This document shows, in pieces, positions 12,119 to 12,650 of a DNA stretch of 12,650 nucleotides. Numbering within the stretch: the stretch's first letter is position 1; every line of letters begins with the position of its first letter. The notes beneath the pieces are model-generated. The model worked only from the letters and a program-made list of their open reading frames with translations, had not been told where the DNA came from and did not search any database. Source of the stretch: an uncultured Bacillaceae bacterium (GTDB taxonomy: Bacteria; Bacillota; Bacilli; Bacillales; Alkalibacillaceae); the NCBI GenBank assembly GCA_937983065.1, contig CALKAL010000121.1, positions 1 through 12,650 of the forward strand, written 5' to 3'. Made by a program: the position numbers and the translations under genes.

Positions 12119-12556
12119 TTAGTCTTTTACGATTAGAACATCAACTTCTGCATAGCGAATAATATGCTCTGAAACACTACCGATAAAAAAACGCTCAATC
12201 GCGGTACGTCCAGTAGCACCACAAATGATGAGATCACAATCATATTTTGGTGCTATTTTTTTGGCTATTTTTACTTTTGGGGAACCGTATTCTAAATCAG
12301 TTACAACATTAGTCAAATCTGCTTTAATAGCGCGGTCCTTATACGTTTTTAATAAAGCTTGTGCATCATTTTGTAATCGTTCAGATGTGTTTCTGTCATA
12401 TGCTTCTACGGAGGAATATAAATTCGTTTCAATGACGTGAGATAACACTAATTTCGAGTTATTCCGTCGTGCTATGTCTAATGCTTTTTCAAAAGCCCTA
12501 TCAGACCCTTTTGAACCATCAAGCGCAACAAGGATATTATGATATTCAAACGACAT
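12119..12556 (-). CDS. universal stress protein, UspA family (ATP-binding type)
   Basis: Cytosolic nucleotide-binding protein of 145 residues, probably dimeric, of the family induced by starvation and other stress. The full single-domain fold is present: NILVALDGSKGSDRAFEKAL at the N-terminus (D13 in the usual nucleotide-contacting position), the LVLSHVIE strand at 36-43, and LIICGATGRTAIERFF followed by IGSVSEHI. The ATP-binding pattern G-2X-G-9X-G(S/T) is intact: G113, G116, G126, S127. It ends VLIVKD, the typical last strand. ATG at 12554-12556 is preceded by AAAGGAGGC. It has its own promoter and converges on the EcsC-family gene with a four-base gap. Which stress or pathway it serves cannot be deduced here. 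Confidence 0.93.
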   Translation of the reverse strand: MSFEYHNILVALDGSKGSDRAFEKALDIARRNNSKLVLSHVIETNLYSSVEAYDRNTSERLQNDAQALLKTYKDRAIKADLTNVVTDLEYGSPKVKIAKKIAPKYDCDLIICGATGRTAIERFFIGSVSEHIIRYAEVDVLIVKD

Positions 12557-12584
12557 AGGCTTGCCTCCTTTAAAATTTTATTTA

Positions 12585-12613
12585 AGTATACCAAAACTGA
12601 ATCGACCTGTTAA
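12585..12613 (-). promoter_or_regulatory. sigma-A promoter of the universal stress protein gene
   Basis: On the minus strand: TTAACA (12613-12608), 17 bases ending in TGG, then TATACT (12590-12585), an extended -10. The start would be near 12578, leaving a leader of about 20 bases that carries AAAGGAGG. Confidence 0.75.
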
Positions 12614-12650
12614 TAAAATATGTTCGCTTGCAAAAAAGTGTTAGGAAAGG

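Noticed and set aside
12095..12120. Possible terminator after the EcsC-family gene
   Set aside because: TTTATACA/TGTAAAG pairs only with a bulge and a large loop before TTTTTT; too weak to annotate.

Overview
The window reads as a chromosomal housekeeping segment of an AT-rich, endospore-forming Bacillaceae bacterium. The evidence is a set of strong AGGAGG-type ribosome binding sites, consensus sigma-A promoters, GTG and TTG starts, EzrA and RefZ (Firmicutes division proteins), an alpha/beta-type small acid-soluble spore protein (SASP), a YtfJ-family sporulation protein, and a zinc-free 200-residue S4. The gene neighbourhood resembles the rpsD-ytsP-refZ-ezrA-nifZ-thiI-sspA-ytfI-ytfJ-ytxK region of Bacillus subtilis. 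From memory of that region, hisJ, dgcP (ytrP) and tpx do not appear here, and a YtcJ-like amidohydrolase and an EcsC-family gene do. I see no phage, IS or CRISPR sequence and no RNA gene. No stretch longer than 300 bases lacks a gene.

Layout. Positions 1-191 lie beyond rpsD and hold its terminator, then an odd repeat/palindrome block. rpsD (minus) has a long structured leader and a consensus promoter. A free methionine-R-sulfoxide reductase gene (ytsP type, minus) reads towards rpsD and diverges from refZ (plus), with inverted repeats and candidate promoters between them. Next come ezrA and a 116-aa acidic membrane protein, closed by a strong terminator. nifZ and thiI overlap by an ATGA and form the sulfur-transfer pair for 4-thiouridine and possibly thiazole synthesis. 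A SASP gene with a candidate sigma-G promoter follows, then its terminator, a monocistronic YtcJ-like amidohydrolase with a terminator, the overlapping ytfI-ytfJ pair (sporulation), ytxK (methyltransferase-like) with a terminator, an EcsC-family gene, and a convergent universal stress protein gene on the minus strand.

The most interesting pattern is regulatory. Both sspA and ytxK carry a sequence complementary to their own Shine-Dalgarno (SD) site inside the spacer of their own candidate promoter. RNA reading in from the upstream gene would contain both arms and hide the SD. RNA started at the local promoter would lack the upstream arm and be translatable. Neither gene has a visible terminator separating it from its upstream neighbour, so these look like translational insulators between genes with different developmental timing. 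Second in interest is the small protein behind ezrA, whose extreme C-terminus resembles the FtsZ C-terminal peptide. Third is the rpsD leader, where one segment can pair with either of two copies of a 12-base repeat.
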